NCBI GenBank assembly: GCA_020636405.1
Contig: JACJXW010000004.1
Location: 1,240,001 to 1,304,000 of the forward strand
From: Lewinellaceae bacterium
Lineage (GTDB): Bacteria > Bacteroidota > Bacteroidia > Chitinophagales > Saprospiraceae
Reading direction: 5' to 3'
Length of the DNA stretch: 64,000 nt
Positions 1 to 7,892 of the stretch are shown here, piece after piece; the stretch's first letter is position 1, and every line of letters begins with the position of its first letter. Made by a program: the position numbers and the translations under genes. The notes below the pieces were generated by a model. That model did not search any database and was not told where the DNA came from. It worked only from the letters and a program-made list of their open reading frames with translations.

Positions 1-1
1 G

Positions 2-514
2 ATGAACTATAAATATTTCTTATTCCTATTCGGCATTGCCCTGCTCACAGCCTGTGGTAATGAATATGTGGTCGACGATTACTTCGACCTGGAAGAGCTT
101 CCCGGCTACGTCGCCTTTGATGCTCCGGGCAACTCTGCTGTTCTGGACGATATCATGGTTTCCGAATCGGATGGTTCCACCACCGTGACCATCGAGTGCC
201 CCACCGGTACCTTGTCGGACATTACGGTCAATTACGAGTTCGGCGGCGACGCTGTCTTCGGCACCGACTTCAATGTGGCCGGCGCTTCCGCTTCCGGAGG
301 AACCATTACTGTAGGGCAGAAGGAATGGGATGTGGTGAACCGCTCCAATGCCGACCTGGAGATCGAACTCCTCACGGATGGTGTACAGGATGGCGCCAAA
401 ACCCTGACCATCACTTTGATCAGTGCTTCCAATGCGGAAGGGCCTATGGCTGTTGGCCGCGGCGGTACCGATTATCTGAAGACCGCTACCATAGTCATCG
501 AGGATATAGACTAG
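2..514 (+). CDS. Lipoprotein with Calx-beta-like fold
   Basis: 170-residue lipoprotein. The N terminus is a short hydrophobic signal ending in a lipobox (LLTACG), so the protein should be lipidated on Cys18 and exported. The rest is rich in Thr, Asp, Gly and beta-strand patterns, with an acidic FGTDF stretch and a C-terminal VIEDID ending, like a Calx-beta or cadherin-type Ca-binding sandwich; that assignment is fold-level only. The ATG sits at base 2 and the signal peptide directly follows it, so the gene looks complete although upstream context is missing. A perfect-stem terminator follows the stop. Function unknown; probably a surface or periplasmic binding module belonging to an operon to the left of the window. 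Confidence 0.75.
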   Translation: MNYKYFLFLFGIALLTACGNEYVVDDYFDLEELPGYVAFDAPGNSAVLDDIMVSESDGSTTVTIECPTGTLSDITVNYEFGGDAVFGTDFNVAGASASGGTITVGQKEWDVVNRSNADLEIELLTDGVQDGAKTLTITLISASNAEGPMAVGRGGTDYLKTATIVIEDID

Positions 515-547
515 GTTTTCACTCAATAGGTGTTGTAACCTGACAAT

Positions 548-594
548 AAGCATCCCGGATTTTGACCCCGTCAAAGTTCGGGATGCTTCTTTTT
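548..594 (+). terminator. Rho-independent terminator after the lipoprotein gene
   Basis: A perfect 10-bp stem (AAGCATCCCG at 548-557 pairing with CGGGATGCTT at 579-588) with a 21-nt loop is followed by a T-rich run to 594. It lies 34 nt after the lipoprotein stop and separates it from ribA. Confidence 0.85.
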
Positions 595-663
595 GGGGAG
601 AGGCGGTAATGAAACTTTTATCAGGATTTTTGGTTTCAAAAATAACACTTTAATGAGCAGGCA

Positions 664-695
664 TTGGTAGAGGTAGCAGATAAAACCTATTTTTG
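664..695 (+). promoter_or_regulatory. Bacteroidota-type promoter of ribA
   Basis: TTG at 664-666, then 21 nt, then TATTTTTG at 688-695, which fits the Bacteroidota sigma consensus (TTG, 19-21 nt, TAnnTTTG). Transcription should start near 700. That places the GTG at 695 inside the promoter and supports ATG 731 as the ribA start. Confidence 0.6.
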
Positions 696-730
696 TGCTA
701 TTCCCCTGCCAACCCAAAAGGACTGTGGTA

Positions 731-1351
731 ATGGTAAAAAAAATAGAGAAAGTCAAAAAGGTTATGATCAAGAGACAGGCGGAGGCCCTGATCCCTACGC
801 CCTGGGGCAATTTCAATATGATCGCATTTGCCGCTGACGAAAGTGAATGGATGCCTCATCTTGCCCTGGTGCATGAAGACTGCGACATTACCAAGCCCGT
901 CCTCACCCGTATCCATTCCGAATGCATCACCGGCGACTTGTTTGGTTCCCGGCGCTGTGATTGCGGCGAACAACTGGACAAGTCCATGCAGATGGCGGCA
1001 GAACAAGGCGGCCTGGTGCTCTATCTCCGGCAGGAAGGCCGCGGCATTGGCATCATCAACAAACTTAAAGCCTACAACCTCCAGGACCTCGGCCTGAACA
1101 CGGTTGACGCCAACCTGCACCTCGGCCTGGAAGTCGACGCCCGGCAGTACGATATCGCAGTAGAAATGCTCACTTCTCTGGGAGTCACTCAGATCCATCT
1201 TCTGACGAACAACCCGGAAAAGGTCGAAGCCCTCGAAAATTCTACCGTGGAAGTGGTGAGCCGGGTGCCTTTGATCATCAAACCCAAAAAAGAGAATTTC
1301 AACTATCTCAAGACCAAACAGGATGAGATGGGACATTTTTTTAAGCTCTAA
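731..1351 (+). CDS. ribA: GTP cyclohydrolase II
   Basis: 206-residue stand-alone GTP cyclohydrolase II, which opens GTP to the diaminopyrimidine that starts riboflavin synthesis. Zinc ligands are visible as Cys65, Cys76 and Cys78 in SECITGDLFGSRRCDCGE, followed by the substrate-binding LRQEGRGIGIINK segment and the LLTNNPEK motif near residue 150. Length matches E. coli RibA (about 200) and there is no fused RibB domain. I chose ATG 731 because a good promoter occupies 664-695 and an AAAAGGA ribosome-binding stretch lies about 8 nt upstream; the alternative GTG at 695 overlaps the promoter. The gene is monocistronic here. The Lys-rich first 15 residues are an extension not required by the fold. 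Confidence 0.95.
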   Translation: MVKKIEKVKKVMIKRQAEALIPTPWGNFNMIAFAADESEWMPHLALVHEDCDITKPVLTRIHSECITGDLFGSRRCDCGEQLDKSMQMAAEQGGLVLYLRQEGRGIGIINKLKAYNLQDLGLNTVDANLHLGLEVDARQYDIAVEMLTSLGVTQIHLLTNNPEKVEALENSTVEVVSRVPLIIKPKKENFNYLKTKQDEMGHFFKL

Positions 1352-1398
1352 GTACCTGGGAACTCTTTTAGAAATAGGTGGAAATATGTGGAAATACC

Positions 1399-1547
1399 GT
1401 AATTATTCAGCTATTCGCCGTTCGCTAAACGCTGCCTCAAAACCCGGATTTAGAGCAAAGAACGGGTTCCTTGAGCTTGGGTTCCTGCAATTAGGGGCAT
1501 AGTGCTGCGAATAGCGAACCGCTAAAAGCGAAATGCTGAATAATTAC
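1399..1547. repeat. Dispersed 149-bp repeat with terminal inverted repeats, copy 1
   Basis: Begins GTAATTATTCAGC and ends GCTGAATAATTAC, a perfect 13-bp terminal inverted repeat; further imperfect pairing follows inside (TTCGC against GCGAA segments). A second copy lies at 25409-25555. The inner 125 or so bases differ at only about five positions between copies, while the outer 12 bases differ but remain complementary within each copy. The element lies between ribA and the quinone oxidoreductase gene and overlaps an upstream in-frame start of the latter. It carries no transposase, so it resembles a non-autonomous (MITE- or REP-like) element or a folded RNA. Confidence 0.8.
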
Positions 1548-1610
1548 TCTGTTTCAATGTATGTCTATGTTTTTCTGTCCAGGGACTTAATCCGGAAGGG
1601 CCACCTGAAT

Positions 1611-2612
1611 ATGGCTCCTATACACAATCCTATGCACGCAGTACTGATCGAATCCTTCGGCGGCCCCGAACGGCTCTACATCGGCGAATGGGCCAAGCCT
1701 CACCCCGGCCCTCACGAAATATTGGTTAAAGTGGAAGCTACGGCCCTGAACCGGGCCGACATTCTGCAGCGGGAAGGGAAGTATCCTCCACCCGAGGGCG
1801 AGAGCCCGGTTATGGGACTGGAAATGGCAGGAGTTGTAGAGAGCGTAGGGCAAGGGGTGTCCAAATGGAAACCGGGGGATCTCGCCTGTGGCCTGCTGGC
1901 AGGAGGCGGTTACGCTGAATATGTAACCCTCCACGAAGATGTGGCCCTCCCGGTTCCTCAGGGGCTTACCACCATTGAGGCAGCAGGCATTCCGGAGGTT
2001 TTCCTCACTGCTTTTCAGGCTTTGCGTTGGCTGGCACAATTACAGGAAGGCGAACGCATACTGGTTCATGCCGGCGCCAGCGGAGTAGGTACGGCCGCCA
2101 TTCAGCTGGCGCACACCATGGGCGCTCATACCATCGTAACGGCATCCGCAGCCAAGCACCCCATATGTAAAGAATTGGGAGCAGAACATGCTATCGATTA
2201 CCAGGGCATCGATTTTGAAGATGACGTCCTGGAATATACCCATGGAAAGGGGGTGGATGTGGTGATCGATTTTATCGGCGGCCCCTATTTTCAACAAAAC
2301 CTCAACGTACTGGCCTATGAAGGGCGGATGGTCATGCTGGCCTTCCTGGGAGGAGTGCAGGCCGGGCAGCTCAATCTCGGCCCGGTTTTGCGCAAGCGCT
2401 TACAGATCATCGGTTCCACGCTCCGCGCCCGGAACCTGGACTATAAGATCAGGTTGTCACAAGATCTTTACCACTTTGCCTGGCCTCTGTTCGAAAACGG
2501 AAGGCTGAGGCCGGTCATCGACAGTGTTTTTGACTGGAAGGACGTCTCAAAGGCCCACCAGTACATGGAAGAGAACCGCAACCAGGGAAAGATCGTTCTG
2601 AAGGTTGGTTGA
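1611..2612 (+). CDS. NAD(P)H:quinone oxidoreductase, zinc-independent MDR family
   Basis: 333-residue medium-chain dehydrogenase/reductase of the PIG3/QOR type, predicted to reduce quinones with NADPH in the cytoplasm. Visible features are the N-terminal GroES-like half (KVEATALNRADILQREGKYP), the nucleotide-binding motif HAGASGVGTAAIQLA in the middle, and the late segment GRLRPVIDSVF, normal for PIG3 proteins. No zinc-binding cysteines are seen. The reading frame is open from 1533 but that part lies in the dispersed repeat, so 1611 or 1632 (MHAVLIE, where the family homology begins) is the real start. Transcribed alone and convergent with the gene at 2669; a hairpin overlaps its 3' end. Confidence 0.9.
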   Translation: MAPIHNPMHAVLIESFGGPERLYIGEWAKPHPGPHEILVKVEATALNRADILQREGKYPPPEGESPVMGLEMAGVVESVGQGVSKWKPGDLACGLLAGGGYAEYVTLHEDVALPVPQGLTTIEAAGIPEVFLTAFQALRWLAQLQEGERILVHAGASGVGTAAIQLAHTMGAHTIVTASAAKHPICKELGAEHAIDYQGIDFEDDVLEYTHGKGVDVVIDFIGGPYFQQNLNVLAYEGRMVMLAFLGGVQAGQLNLGPVLRKRLQIIGSTLRARNLDYKIRLSQDLYHFAWPLFENGRLRPVIDSVFDWKDVSKAHQYMEENRNQGKIVLKVG

Positions 2613-2659
2613 TGATGGTTGCTGGCCTTCCTTGTGAATTGGCCAACAACCATCAACAA
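2609..2659. terminator. Hairpin between convergent genes
   Basis: A 19-bp stem with two mismatches (2609-2627 with 2641-2659, built on TTGATGATGGTTG and its complement) has a 13-nt loop. It overlaps the stop of the quinone oxidoreductase gene and ends 10 nt before the stop of the opposing gene. There is no T-run, so it is a likely bidirectional 3' end rather than a textbook terminator. Confidence 0.5.
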
Positions 2660-2668
2660 GGACGAACG

Positions 2669-3556
2669 CTACCGCGTTGCGCTCAGGCCTGTACGCTCCA
2701 TAGCCACCGATGCGCGGCTGTTGCCGGCAGCGATCTCCTGGCATTTCCAGACCGGCGAATAATTTTCATCCTCGTGGCTGTAATGGCAAAGTTGGGCATT
2801 GGTTTTTCCCGGGAACACGAACGACTCATTGGCAAATTCCTTGTGGGTGGTATATTCCGCGTGGTAGACGCGTTGGAGGTTGACGCCGTCCCAGTAGAAA
2901 AAGGACTTTTCGATGCCTGCCCAACAGCCGACGGTCATGGTGCTGGCTTCAATGATTGTGAAGCCTTGAGGGGTTTCGAACGCCCGGAGCAGAGGGCTGG
3001 CGGCACAGTCTTCAAAAACACACAAGCCGGGAACTGTTTTTTGATGGACAAGTTGGCCGCGCCGGACGATCCGCAATTCTGCGTTGATATCCGTTGGAAC
3101 TTTACGTGCTTTAGAGGAGATGCCCAACATAATGAATTCCGCTTCGCCGTCACCGGTGAGGTCCATGGATTGCCATCCTCTGGCGATCTGGGCGCCCCAG
3201 ATGTAACCGGTGAAGGCCTTCCCTTGAAGGTCTTTGCCACGGACGTGGTACCAGATGTCCCCGTACCCGTCGATCTCGTCTTCCGGGAGGTAGTAGTCGT
3301 CATTGTAGGCAATGTTCCTTACCGCATACCCGATGGGCAGTTGGGCGGTCACCTCGGAACTCTGGCAGGGGCCGGCGTGGACTTCAGTATTGTTGGTGAA
3401 GGTGAACAGCTCGCTTTGATCTTCGTAGAGTTGCGCCACCTGTGACCGCTGGTGGAACCAATCGTAAAAGTCGCTGAATTCTGAGCTGATAAAACGTTCC
3501 TGAGCGGGAGTGCTCTGGGTACTTAAAAGGGCTGCTAGGATTAGGATATTTCTCAT
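2669..3556 (-). CDS. Secreted SH3-like protein of unknown function
   Basis: 295 residues. An N-terminal signal peptide (MRNILILAALLSTQSTPAQ) indicates export. Residues 55-130 (VHAGPCQSSEVTAQLPIG, then GDIWYHVRG and FTGYIWG) have the look of a bacterial SH3 domain, a module often used to bind cell-wall or surface polymers. After it comes DLTGDGEAEFIMLG, an FG-GAP/integrin-like calcium motif of the kind used to report numeric values from beta-propeller-like proteins. No catalytic motif is recognised. The gene stands alone, convergent with the quinone oxidoreductase. A long open frame on the opposite strand is a shadow. Role unknown; periplasmic or surface location is inferred. Confidence 0.8.
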   Translation of the reverse strand: MRNILILAALLSTQSTPAQERFISSEFSDFYDWFHQRSQVAQLYEDQSELFTFTNNTEVHAGPCQSSEVTAQLPIGYAVRNIAYNDDYYLPEDEIDGYGDIWYHVRGKDLQGKAFTGYIWGAQIARGWQSMDLTGDGEAEFIMLGISSKARKVPTDINAELRIVRRGQLVHQKTVPGLCVFEDCAASPLLRAFETPQGFTIIEASTMTVGCWAGIEKSFFYWDGVNLQRVYHAEYTTHKEFANESFVFPGKTNAQLCHYSHEDENYSPVWKCQEIAAGNSRASVAMERTGLSATR

Positions 3557-3676
3557 GGGAGTGGATTAGGGAGTTATGATGTAAACTTTTTTGCCTTTCC
3601 GATTATTGCCTTTCCGGGATACAAAATTGCGTATGTACCCCTCTTGATGTTCACTTTTTATCAAAAAATCTCTTTT

Positions 3677-4129
3677 ATGAAAAGATATATTTTGCTTTTA
3701 AGTTCCTTTATACTGTTAAAATTTGCCGCCGCTCAACCCCTGGCTGGCCATCTTTGGGAAAGCCGGCCCATTTTATTGTTCACTCCCTCCCCTGCAGGAA
3801 CAGCGTATCGGCAACAACTTGATATTTTGACGAAAGCCGGCGGAGAAGTCACCGACAGAAGCTTGGTTATTTATACTATTTGTCCGAAAGGCGGCAAAAA
3901 ACCGGATGGCGACACCCTCTCTGCGATTCAGGCCGATGCGCTGTATAGTAAATACGGAATTACACCTGGACAAGGTTTCACTTTTTTACTGATCGGTAAA
4001 GATGGAACTGAAAAATTGCGAAAAAAAGAACCCGTAAGTACCCGGGAACTGTTCTCCTTAATTGACAGTATGCCCATGCGCAAGGCCGAGATGCGTCGAA
4101 AGGAAAAGAATAAAGGGCATAAAAAATGA
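3677..4129 (+). CDS. DUF4174 family exported protein
   Basis: 150 residues with a clear signal peptide (MKRYILLLSSFILLKFAAAQ). The body matches the DUF4174 pattern: a hydrophobic strand RPILLFTPSP near the start, a central RSLVIYTICPKGG, and the C-terminal YGITPGQGFTFLLIGKDGTEK, a thioredoxin-like beta-alpha fold without the CxxC pair. ATG 3677 is chosen because the signal peptide begins there; the frame is open from 3644. The very basic tail (RRKEKNKGHKK) is unusual. Members often sit next to envelope or stress genes, but here the neighbours are unrelated, so no function can be assigned. Confidence 0.75.
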   Translation: MKRYILLLSSFILLKFAAAQPLAGHLWESRPILLFTPSPAGTAYRQQLDILTKAGGEVTDRSLVIYTICPKGGKKPDGDTLSAIQADALYSKYGITPGQGFTFLLIGKDGTEKLRKKEPVSTRELFSLIDSMPMRKAEMRRKEKNKGHKK

Positions 4130-4262
4130 GTTAGATATTCATCAAAAATGGTATAGGGCGATGGCCAAAGGCGATCCATCATTCGTAGGGGCCGAATAGC
4201 GAACTGGATTTTCGAACGCTGCAGGGGGAAAAAAATCGGAAAATTTTCAACATTAATTTGTT

Positions 4263-4270
4263 TACTTTTG
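4263..4270 (+). promoter_or_regulatory. Candidate -7 promoter element of ctp
   Basis: TACTTTTG at 4263-4270 fits the Bacteroidota -7 consensus TAnnTTTG, inside an AT-rich stretch 109 nt before ATG 4379. No clean TTG is seen at the expected upstream distance, so the call is tentative. The rest of 4130-4378 holds no gene. Confidence 0.35.
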
Positions 4271-4378
4271 TATTACCCATAATATGGCCCCTCAGTACTG
4301 GCAATCTCCAAGCGCCCCTAACTAAGCAGCCAGAAAAGCGGCTCTTCATCATTGGTTAAACTCTTAGGAAACGGAATA

Positions 4379-6043
4379 ATGTATCAAGACCAGAATAATT
4401 CTAATTCTCCAGGAAGGTTAAGCATTTGGCTTCCTCTGCTCTTCGCTCTGATCCTGGTGGCGGGTATACTCATTGGGATGCGCTTGCAGTCTAACGGCCC
4501 TACTATTGCCACGGAAACGCCCGAGGCGCCTATTCATGCACTCGGCCAGGGAAAAGTTGAGGAAATCCTGCGTTATATCGAGGCCAAATATGTCGATGAA
4601 GTGGACCGCGAGGCGTTGGTACAGGAAGTGATCGAGCAGATGCTGGCAAAACTGGACCCTCACTCCAACTACATCACTGCCGAGCAATTGCGGGAAGTGA
4701 ACGAGCAACTGGAGGGCAATTTCGACGGTATCGGGGTAGAATTCATGATGCTGGACGACACCATCGTGGTGGTCGCCCCGTTGGCGGGCGGGCCTTCTGA
4801 AGCGGCCGGCATCCTGGCCGGAGACAAGATCGTTCAGATCAGTGATTCCACCATCGCCGGCGTAAGAATGGACACCCGCGACGTGATCAATATGCTTCGG
4901 GGGGAAAAAGGGACCGATGTGGAGGTAGGCATCTTGCGGGGCAGGGAAAAGAAAGTCCGGAAATTTACGATCACCCGGGATGAGATCCCCATGCACAGCG
5001 TCGATGTCGCCTATATGCTGGATGATAAAACAGGGTATATTAAGGTCAACCGCTTCAGTGCCACGACCTACGAGGAATTTATGAAAGGCCTGGAAAAACT
5101 GGTGGAAGGAAAGGGGATGGAAGACCTCGTGATCGACCTGCGGCACAACCCAGGGGGGTACCTGCAACAGGCTACCAATATTCTCAGCCAACTCTTTTCG
5201 AGAAAAGATAAATTACTCGTTTACACCGAAGGCCGGGCGGTAAGCCGCAGCAATTACGAGTCTACTGGCCGGGCTTTCTTCGACATAGACGACATCGTCG
5301 TGCTCATCGACGAGGGCTCCGCTTCCGCCAGTGAGATCCTCGCCGGGGCCATTCAGGATCACGACCGCGGGGTCATCGTGGGGCGGCGCTCTTTTGGGAA
5401 AGGCCTCGTCCAGGAGCAGTATAAATTGCGGGACGGCTCTGCTCTGCGCCTGACGGTTGCCCGTTATTATACCCCCTCCGGCCGTTCTATTCAAAAACCC
5501 TACGAAGGGGATGTCGATGCGTACGAAAATGAAATGGCGGAACGCTTCGAATCCGGCGAACTTGCGGGAACGTTCCATGCATCGACTCCCGATTCCACCC
5601 GATACTACACCGATAATGGAAGGGTGGTGTACGGCGGGGGCGGTATCTCACCAGATGTATTCGTCCCCATTGATACGATCATCCTCAATGATGAATACCT
5701 CCAATTGCGCCAGCACGTGCCGCAGTTCGTTTTTCGGTATATGAGCGAAACCGGAAAGGGGATGGAGGAATATACCCTGTCCTCCTTCTCCCGGAATTTT
5801 GAAGTGAGCGATGACCTGCTTGACAAGTTTGTCGCCTACGCCAAAGGCCACGGCGTCGATATCGGCCCCGGAGGGGTGACTGACAGTAAAATGGAGATCA
5901 AGCGCTTTATCAAAGCCCGTATCGCAAAGCACCTCTTCGACGACGAAGGGTTCTATACGGTCTGGAACAAAGACGATAAAATGATCAAAGAGGCGCTGAA
6001 AACCCTGGAAAAATCCACCCCTCTGACGGCCAGCCAGAAGTGA
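4379..6043 (+). CDS. C-terminal processing peptidase (S41A)
   Basis: 554-residue membrane-anchored serine protease of the CtpA/Prc family. An N-terminal membrane segment (SIWLPLLFALILVAG, about residues 15-33) anchors it with the catalytic part in the periplasm. A PDZ domain follows (about 110-190, GIGVEFMM and AGILAGDKIVQI), then the S41 core with catalytic Ser316 (EGSASASEIL) and Lys341 (RSFGKGLVQ). The C-terminal 150 residues are an extra helical domain seen in Bacteroidota members. ATG 4379 follows a purine-rich AGGAAACGGA stretch and is better than the TTG at 4352. Expected role: regulated trimming of envelope proteins. It is convergent with the alpha-galactosidase. Confidence 0.93.
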   Translation: MYQDQNNSNSPGRLSIWLPLLFALILVAGILIGMRLQSNGPTIATETPEAPIHALGQGKVEEILRYIEAKYVDEVDREALVQEVIEQMLAKLDPHSNYITAEQLREVNEQLEGNFDGIGVEFMMLDDTIVVVAPLAGGPSEAAGILAGDKIVQISDSTIAGVRMDTRDVINMLRGEKGTDVEVGILRGREKKVRKFTITRDEIPMHSVDVAYMLDDKTGYIKVNRFSATTYEEFMKGLEKLVEGKGMEDLVIDLRHNPGGYLQQATNILSQLFSRKDKLLVYTEGRAVSRSNYESTGRAFFDIDDIVVLIDEGSASASEILAGAIQDHDRGVIVGRRSFGKGLVQEQYKLRDGSALRLTVARYYTPSGRSIQKPYEGDVDAYENEMAERFESGELAGTFHASTPDSTRYYTDNGRVVYGGGGISPDVFVPIDTIILNDEYLQLRQHVPQFVFRYMSETGKGMEEYTLSSFSRNFEVSDDLLDKFVAYAKGHGVDIGPGGVTDSKMEIKRFIKARIAKHLFDDEGFYTVWNKDDKMIKEALKTLEKSTPLTASQK

Positions 6044-6081
6044 TGGCCATTGAGGCCCTTGCCAATTTCCGTAGGGCCGCC

Positions 6082-7887
6082 CTACTTCGAGTTGAAAGAT
6101 CCGGTATGATGCCTCGTCCCTTCGTTGGGAAGGATACGGCTTTCAAAGGGGGGTAACAGGAGCACGCCGTTGCCATTCGTTTCCACGCTTACCTTTTGAT
6201 CGCTCAGGTTGCATACTGCGGCTGTGCCGGAGGCCAGCCTGATCCGGTACACATCCTTTTGGATCTGTTCAGCGGCCTCCAGCCTTTCTTCGAGCAGTTG
6301 CAGGGCATTTTCGAACTCCTCCAATGTTTCCTTATTGTAGTGCCGGATGTTATCGGAAGTAAACAGCAACTGCCCACCCAGTGCATTAGCCAGCAGGATT
6401 GTCCGTTTTTGAGTAGGGGAGAGGTGAATATTGTTGTCCCTCAGCAGAAACACGTCCGGGTCATTCCGGAATGCCCGTCCGCTGAGTTGCCAGCGTCCAA
6501 AGGTGGATCGTAGGGAGAGCAAGGTGGAAACCCGCTCTCGGTGGCGCAGCCACTTAAGGAGGCGGTGCTCCCAGTACAAGTGGATATCGGCCCCTATCCG
6601 GCAGTAATCCACCTGCCCGAATGCGGAACCCAGGGGGACGCCGCATCCCAGCAATTGACGGCCGTTCGCCATCCTGCGCAGCCATTCCATGGCCTCATGC
6701 ATCACCTGTCCGCGGCTTTTATCCTTTCGGGGCAAGATGCAGGCCGCATAGAGAAAGTCCAGCTTGAGCAGGCCGAAACCCCATTCATGCAATACGGTTC
6801 TGACTATGTTTTCCAGATACGTGCGGAATCCCGGATGGTAAATATCCAGGGCGTAAAACCAGCCGCTCCAAAGGGGGTTCCAGCCGGCGCGCACGGCCCT
6901 GCCTCTTTCATCCCTCAATAGCCATTCGGGATGCTCCCGGGCCAGGCGGGACTTTCGCTCGGCAACGAAGGGCGCCAGCCAAAGGCCCGGCGTGAGCCCG
7001 GCCGCGCGGATCCTTTGGGCGATTGCGGCCATGCCGTTGGGGAATTTGGAGTTGGGAGGTACAGCGCCGGAATGGCCCTTGAATATTCCGCCTTCCACCT
7101 TCCGATTTCCGATTTCCAGCCAATCTCCCACCCGCTGCTGATAACCGTCATCGATCTGGAAGATCTTTATGGGCACTTGCCGCTCGGTAAAGGCTTCCAG
7201 GTTCTCCAGGATGATGGTTTCAGAAATGTTGGTGTAGTAGTTGTACCAGCTCGTCCAGCCGGTAGCCGGCGCCGCCTGGGGCGGGGCGATATCCATCAAA
7301 GAGAACCAGTTGTCGAAGGCGGTGGCGTCATTTATGGCTTCACAACACCAAAGGCGCAGCACAGGGTAGGGGGTGTCGATGTGTAGCTCCCGGCATTCCC
7401 GTTCTACGCTGAGCCGGCCCTCACAGATGTGGTGCTGGAAGAACGTAAAGCCCGCCTGCTCGCCCAGAGACCCTATGAAGTGCAGGCTGCCGTCGGGCCG
7501 GCGCAGATAAGTATAAGTCCAGGAATGCAAGTAACCCCTTCCCCTCCGGATGAAATCAAAATGATAGTCTCCGTAGTATCCCATGAGCGGGCGGGCTATG
7601 CTGCGCAGGTTGGGCAGCGATTCTTCCGGGCTGTATTCCCGGCTTTCCGACCAGGACTGGAACCCATTGCAGAAGATCCGGGCGGAATTGGCGTAATCGG
7701 CCTTCAGGTTTATTTGCGCCCCTTTAAGGATCAGAGGTTGCTTAGGCTCGAGAATGGCTTCGAGGATATACCCTCCCTTGGCTTCCGTCCGGAGGAAGTG
7801 GGCGTACAACTCAGGGCTTTCGCCGCTTTCCCCAGGCTGGAGCGTGATGTGGCGCTGGTTATACCACAATTGGAATGTGAGGGGCAT
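6082..7887 (-). CDS. Alpha-galactosidase, GH36 family, with repeat-derived insertion
   Basis: 601-residue GH36 enzyme expected to hydrolyse terminal alpha-galactosides by a retaining mechanism. An N-terminal beta-sandwich (about 1-200) precedes a TIM barrel. The predicted nucleophile is Asp377 (LLKLDFLYA) and the acid/base is Asp434 (CRIGADIHLYW); substrate-site motifs GWTSWYNY and IDDGYQ are present. There is no signal peptide, so it is probably cytoplasmic. The oddity is residues 259-280, between GDWLE and KFPNGM: compared from memory with Thermotoga GalA, which has only about five residues there, this enzyme carries roughly 20 extra (GNRKVEGGIFKGHSG and neighbours). The underlying DNA (7061-7118) matches an intergenic repeat at 20041-20107. 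No sugar transporter is adjacent. Confidence 0.92.
   Translation of the reverse strand: MPLTFQLWYNQRHITLQPGESGESPELYAHFLRTEAKGGYILEAILEPKQPLILKGAQINLKADYANSARIFCNGFQSWSESREYSPEESLPNLRSIARPLMGYYGDYHFDFIRRGRGYLHSWTYTYLRRPDGSLHFIGSLGEQAGFTFFQHHICEGRLSVERECRELHIDTPYPVLRLWCCEAINDATAFDNWFSLMDIAPPQAAPATGWTSWYNYYTNISETIILENLEAFTERQVPIKIFQIDDGYQQRVGDWLEIGNRKVEGGIFKGHSGAVPPNSKFPNGMAAIAQRIRAAGLTPGLWLAPFVAERKSRLAREHPEWLLRDERGRAVRAGWNPLWSGWFYALDIYHPGFRTYLENIVRTVLHEWGFGLLKLDFLYAACILPRKDKSRGQVMHEAMEWLRRMANGRQLLGCGVPLGSAFGQVDYCRIGADIHLYWEHRLLKWLRHRERVSTLLSLRSTFGRWQLSGRAFRNDPDVFLLRDNNIHLSPTQKRTILLANALGGQLLFTSDNIRHYNKETLEEFENALQLLEERLEAAEQIQKDVYRIRLASGTAAVCNLSDQKVSVETNGNGVLLLPPFESRILPNEGTRHHTGSFNSK
7061..7118. 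repeat. Palindromic-repeat-like segment inside the GH36 gene
   Basis: Two blocks in this coding segment, GCCGGAATGGCCCTT (7066-7080) and CTTCCGATTTCCGATTTCC (7097-7115), match in the same order and orientation the intergenic DNA at 20045-20062 and 20086-20105. The spacer between them is shorter here. The segment encodes the extra residues near 259-280 of the alpha-galactosidase. Confidence 0.55.
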
Positions 7888-7892
7888 TGAGG

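Noticed and set aside
2609..3445. 278-codon plus-strand open frame
   Set aside because: It is the antisense of the secreted SH3-like protein gene; composition and lack of a signal or domain match favour the minus strand.
4186..4235. Third copy of the 150-bp dispersed repeat
   Set aside because: Only a 12-bp match (CGAATAGCGAAC type) and a loose GAACGCTGC; too short to count as a copy.
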